Of a stretch of 41,496 nt of DNA, positions 39,461 to 41,496 are shown piece after piece (the stretch's first letter is position 1; the number at the start of each line of letters is the position of its first letter). The notes beneath the pieces were generated by a model. That model searched no databases. It saw only the letters and a program-made list of their open reading frames with translations, and was not told the origin of the DNA. The stretch comes from Polyangiaceae bacterium. Lineage in GTDB: Bacteria > Myxococcota_A > Polyangia > Polyangiales > Polyangiaceae. The stretch spans positions 1 through 41,496 of the forward strand of contig JABFXY010000212.1 in NCBI GenBank assembly GCA_013361525.1. The letters are read 5' to 3'. A program made the position numbers and the translations under genes.

Positions 39461-40429
39461 ATGTTTCGCACGAACCCGTCGGATCATCCCGCCGCGCTCG
39501 CCGTCCTGACGGAAGAGCTCCGGGCGGCGGGTCGGGAGTGGTATCGGGCGGGATTCGCGCTGGTCGGCGCAATGGCAGTCGTCGCCGGGCTGACCGTTTG
39601 GCTGGCACCTGCGAAGGCTGGTCTCGCCGCGGTGGCGGCGTTGGGGATCCCGATTGCGGGCGCGTTATGGTGGCGCGGCCATCGTCTCGTGCGCGACGCA
39701 CACCCGGTGCTCGACGCCTTGCGAACCGACCGCAATGTCGTCGTGTGGATTTACGCGCGGTCGCTGGACGGCGACCCGTTGCCGACGGTCACAATCGGTA
39801 TGACCGATGGGCGGCTCCTCGATGTGCCGATCGCTCGAAAGCACGAGGAGCGCGCGCTCTCGGCCCTCGCCGAGCTTTGCCCGAGCGCAACCCTGGGATT
39901 CACGCCCGAACGTGCGCTCGCGTTTCATCGCGCGCCCGCATCCTTGCGTCGCGAGGCGTCGTCCGCAGGACCGGTCCGCACCGACATGGACCCTTCGGCA
40001 GATCGATTACGAGCCCTCGTGCCCTATGCGCTCCACGAGATCTCGCGCAAGCGTCGGCTCTATGCGGCAATGGGGATCTGCTTTCTTCTGCCCGGTGGGC
40101 TCGGTGTCACGATTGCCGCTGCCGCCGCGACGGGGTCCGAGCGTTGGGCGCTGCTGGCGACCTTCATTCTGGCCGCCGTTATCCCGGGCCTCGCGCTGTG
40201 TGTCGCCGCATTGCGATCCCGGGCACGTCACCCACTCGCGCTGGCCTTGAGCGGCGAGCCCTCGCGCATCGAAGCGCTATATCCCGCTTATCTACCCACC
40301 GTCGAAGGTGACAGAGTGCTCATGATCGAGGTGCGCCTCCGTGGGGGAGGCCGATGGCGCCTCGCGGTGCCTCCCGCGCTCGCCTCGCGCTTCAGGCATC
40401 CGGAGGAGCGGCGCATTGCAACGCGATAG
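39461..40429 (+). CDS. Membrane protein of unknown function, four helices
   Basis: From the ATG at 39461, the product is 322 residues, with helices near 29-48, 52-70, 201-224 and 228-250 (FALVGAMAVVAGLTVW; AGLAAVAALGIPIAGALWW; YAAMGICFLLPGGLGVTIA; WALLATFILAAVIPGLALCVA). The loop between helices 2 and 3 is soluble (WIYARSLDGDPLPTVTIGMTDGRLLDVPIARKH), and the C-terminus is basic. No family was recognised. The next gene begins within its last codons. Confidence 0.78.
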   Translation: MFRTNPSDHPAALAVLTEELRAAGREWYRAGFALVGAMAVVAGLTVWLAPAKAGLAAVAALGIPIAGALWWRGHRLVRDAHPVLDALRTDRNVVVWIYARSLDGDPLPTVTIGMTDGRLLDVPIARKHEERALSALAELCPSATLGFTPERALAFHRAPASLRREASSAGPVRTDMDPSADRLRALVPYALHEISRKRRLYAAMGICFLLPGGLGVTIAAAAATGSERWALLATFILAAVIPGLALCVAALRSRARHPLALALSGEPSRIEALYPAYLPTVEGDRVLMIEVRLRGGGRWRLAVPPALASRFRHPEERRIATR

Positions 40430-40736
40430 TCGTCCCGACCGCACGGGCATGTTGATCCTACCCGCAGCGATCTTCGTCGCCGCGCTCGTGTTTTCCATCG
40501 TCTTGACGATGGATGCGCTCGCGCTCGATTCGGGGAAATACGAACGCGCGCAACACCGCTACGTGCGCGAGCAACTCTTGAGCGACATGATGGGAAGCCT
40601 CGCGAAGATGCTCGGCCTGGTGCCGTCGCTGATCGTCGCCGCCCTCGTGTCGGCTGCCGCTGGTCTGTGGTTGTACCGGACCGTGCGCCGATATCGCGAG
40701 CTCAAGGCGAAAGATGCGCAGGTTTGGGGGCGGTAG
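40416..40736 (+). CDS. Small membrane protein coupled to the upstream membrane gene
   Basis: The TTG at 40416 lies seven bases after GGAGGAG (40402-40408) and overlaps the upstream gene's end, which argues for coupling. The 106-residue product has two membrane helices (about 14-32 and 61-83: LILPAAIFVAALVFSIVL; LGLVPSLIVAALVSAAAGLWLY). A later ATG at 40449 is the alternative start. Function unknown, but the pair probably forms a complex. Confidence 0.7.
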   Translation: MQRDSRPDRTGMLILPAAIFVAALVFSIVLTMDALALDSGKYERAQHRYVREQLLSDMMGSLAKMLGLVPSLIVAALVSAAAGLWLYRTVRRYRELKAKDAQVWGR

Positions 40737-40746
40737 CGCCTGAGCC

Positions 40747-41112
40747 TCATTCGATAGGCAAGTTGTGCATTCGTAAGAACGAGAGCTTGTCCCAATAGCC
40801 GCGCTGGAACGCAATCAGCCCGTTCTCGACACGAAAGAATCCGCAGCCGCGTAGCCCGAGCGGATCCTTCCATTCGAGGATGGCCCACGGCCCGTCTTCG
40901 AGAATCTGCTCGACGACGCAGACCATCTTCGCCGCCGCAAACTCACGGGCGAACATGGCCCTGATGTTGGCCTTCCCCTCCACGGGCTCGTTCGCGACCT
41001 GGTGGTTCACGGCGTCGTCGCGGTAGAGCGCGGCGAGCCCGTCGACGTCGGCGGCGTTGAACCGCTCGACCCACTTTTCCACGACCTGCCTGGGGCGGAT
41101 TTCGGCGCTCAC
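40747..41112 (-). CDS. SnoaL/NTF2-like protein
   Basis: This 121-residue protein (GTG start, GAAGG upstream) has the NTF2-like fold pattern: VVEKWVERFNAADVDGLAALYRDDAVNHQVANEPVEGKANIRAMF, then WAILEWKDPLGLRGCGFFRVENGLIAFQRGYWDKLSF. Members are small hydrolase-like, isomerase-like or ligand-binding proteins. The catalytic residues are not conserved enough to name a reaction. Confidence 0.88.
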   Translation of the reverse strand: MSAEIRPRQVVEKWVERFNAADVDGLAALYRDDAVNHQVANEPVEGKANIRAMFAREFAAAKMVCVVEQILEDGPWAILEWKDPLGLRGCGFFRVENGLIAFQRGYWDKLSFLRMHNLPIE

Positions 41113-41289
41113 GGGCCTTCGGGTATCACCCCCGCCAGCGCCCGACCAAAAGATTCTCTGTCCACGCTCCCGAGGAGCCGGTGACTAGCCCCTTGTTGAA
41201 GGCGCTGTTGTGGGTCCGCGCGGCCCACGGTTCCGAATCAGCCCTCCTTGGTGCCTTCCGGGGCTGCCTGCTCGAGTGGAGTCGACAAG

Positions 41290-41496
41290 ATGAGACGAAC
41301 GGGGTTTGTTAGGGTTTTCAGTGGTCTTGCGCTTTGGATGGTCGCCCTCGCAGCGTGCGGGGACAGCGACGGCACCGGCGCGATCGGCGGTGTGGGCGGT
41401 GACGGCGGACAAGGCGGCGCCGAAGGCGGCGGTGGTGCCCAGCCGGCCGGCGGGGCCGGCGGCATCGGGGGAGAAGGCGGCATCCCGCAAGGCGGC
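41290..41496 (+). CDS. Gly-rich lipoprotein, N-terminal part, cut by window edge
   Basis: The ATG at 41290, with GGAG upstream, begins 69 codons that stay open at the right edge. The signal (FSGLALWMVALAAC) ends in a lipobox and is followed by DSDGTGAIGGVGGDGGQGG and further Gly-Gly-Ala repeats. The stop and C-terminus lie outside the window. It resembles the other Gly-rich lipoproteins seen here. Confidence 0.8.
   Translation, partial: MRRTGFVRVFSGLALWMVALAACGDSDGTGAIGGVGGDGGQGGAEGGGGAQPAGGAGGIGGEGGIPQGG

Overview
The window is chromosomal DNA of a high-GC Gram-negative bacterium, most likely a myxobacterium of the Polyangiales/Sorangiineae (Myxococcota). This rests on the strong G/C third-position bias, the many lipoproteins with Gly-Gly-rich stretches after the lipobox, very long Pro-rich linkers (FtsK, an FHA protein, a scaffold-like protein), cysteine-rich secreted proteins, and the gene families present. 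No rRNA, tRNA, CRISPR array, transposase or phage gene was seen. Genes are dense: no gene-free stretch clearly exceeds 300 bases. The two largest gaps (about 8.32-8.62 kb and 17.66-17.93 kb) are mostly filled by repeat elements.

Layout. 0-1.6 kb (minus strand): a 36-residue prepilin-like peptide, a PadR regulator with a palindromic operator, and a degenerate FtsW/RodA-like (SEDS) membrane protein. 1.7-4.6 kb (plus): RseP-type site-2 protease, a secreted barrel-like protein and a Tat-type lipoprotein. 4.8-11.3 kb (minus): a 1049-residue Pro-rich protein with a C-terminal cyclic-nucleotide-binding-like region, an 80-residue protein, and the FtsK DNA translocase. 11.5-17.7 kb (plus): HEAT-like lipoprotein, ribbon-helix-helix/Pro-rich/FHA protein, L,D-transpeptidase and UbiB-family kinase. 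17.9-24.3 kb (minus): a Cys-rich cystine-knot-like lipoprotein, rph, rdgB, two AtpI/AtpZ-like small membrane proteins, another Cys-rich lipoprotein, atpB and atpE. These are the membrane (Fo a and c) genes of ATP synthase without F1 genes. 24.4-27.5 kb (minus): VOC protein, AraC regulator, ComEA-like HhH protein and TPR protein. 27.6-33.7 kb: a small unknown protein, RecD2 helicase, RidA-like protein divergent from a LysR regulator, a stand-alone AAA ATPase, and an NmrA-like SDR. 33.8-36.2 kb: three small secreted or membrane proteins and a DegV-like protein. 36.2-39.2 kb (minus): response regulator and hybrid histidine kinase with a heme-type CxxCH sensor, translationally coupled. 39.4-41.5 kb: two coupled membrane proteins, a SnoaL/NTF2-like protein, and the start of a Gly-rich lipoprotein cut by the window edge.

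Most of the window is housekeeping plus envelope biology. The observations that ordinary annotation would miss are: (i) the PadR/degenerate-SEDS/prepilin-like microprotein cluster; (ii) two families of dispersed intergenic hairpin elements, one with a compensatory stem change between its two copies and one that supplies the signal-peptide coding region of the L,D-transpeptidase; (iii) a lipoprotein with about a dozen six-cysteine, knottin-like units; (iv) a lipoprotein gene inside the Fo ATP synthase cluster; and (v) a DNA-binding-like/FHA fusion. All functional statements come from reading motifs by eye; no database search was possible.
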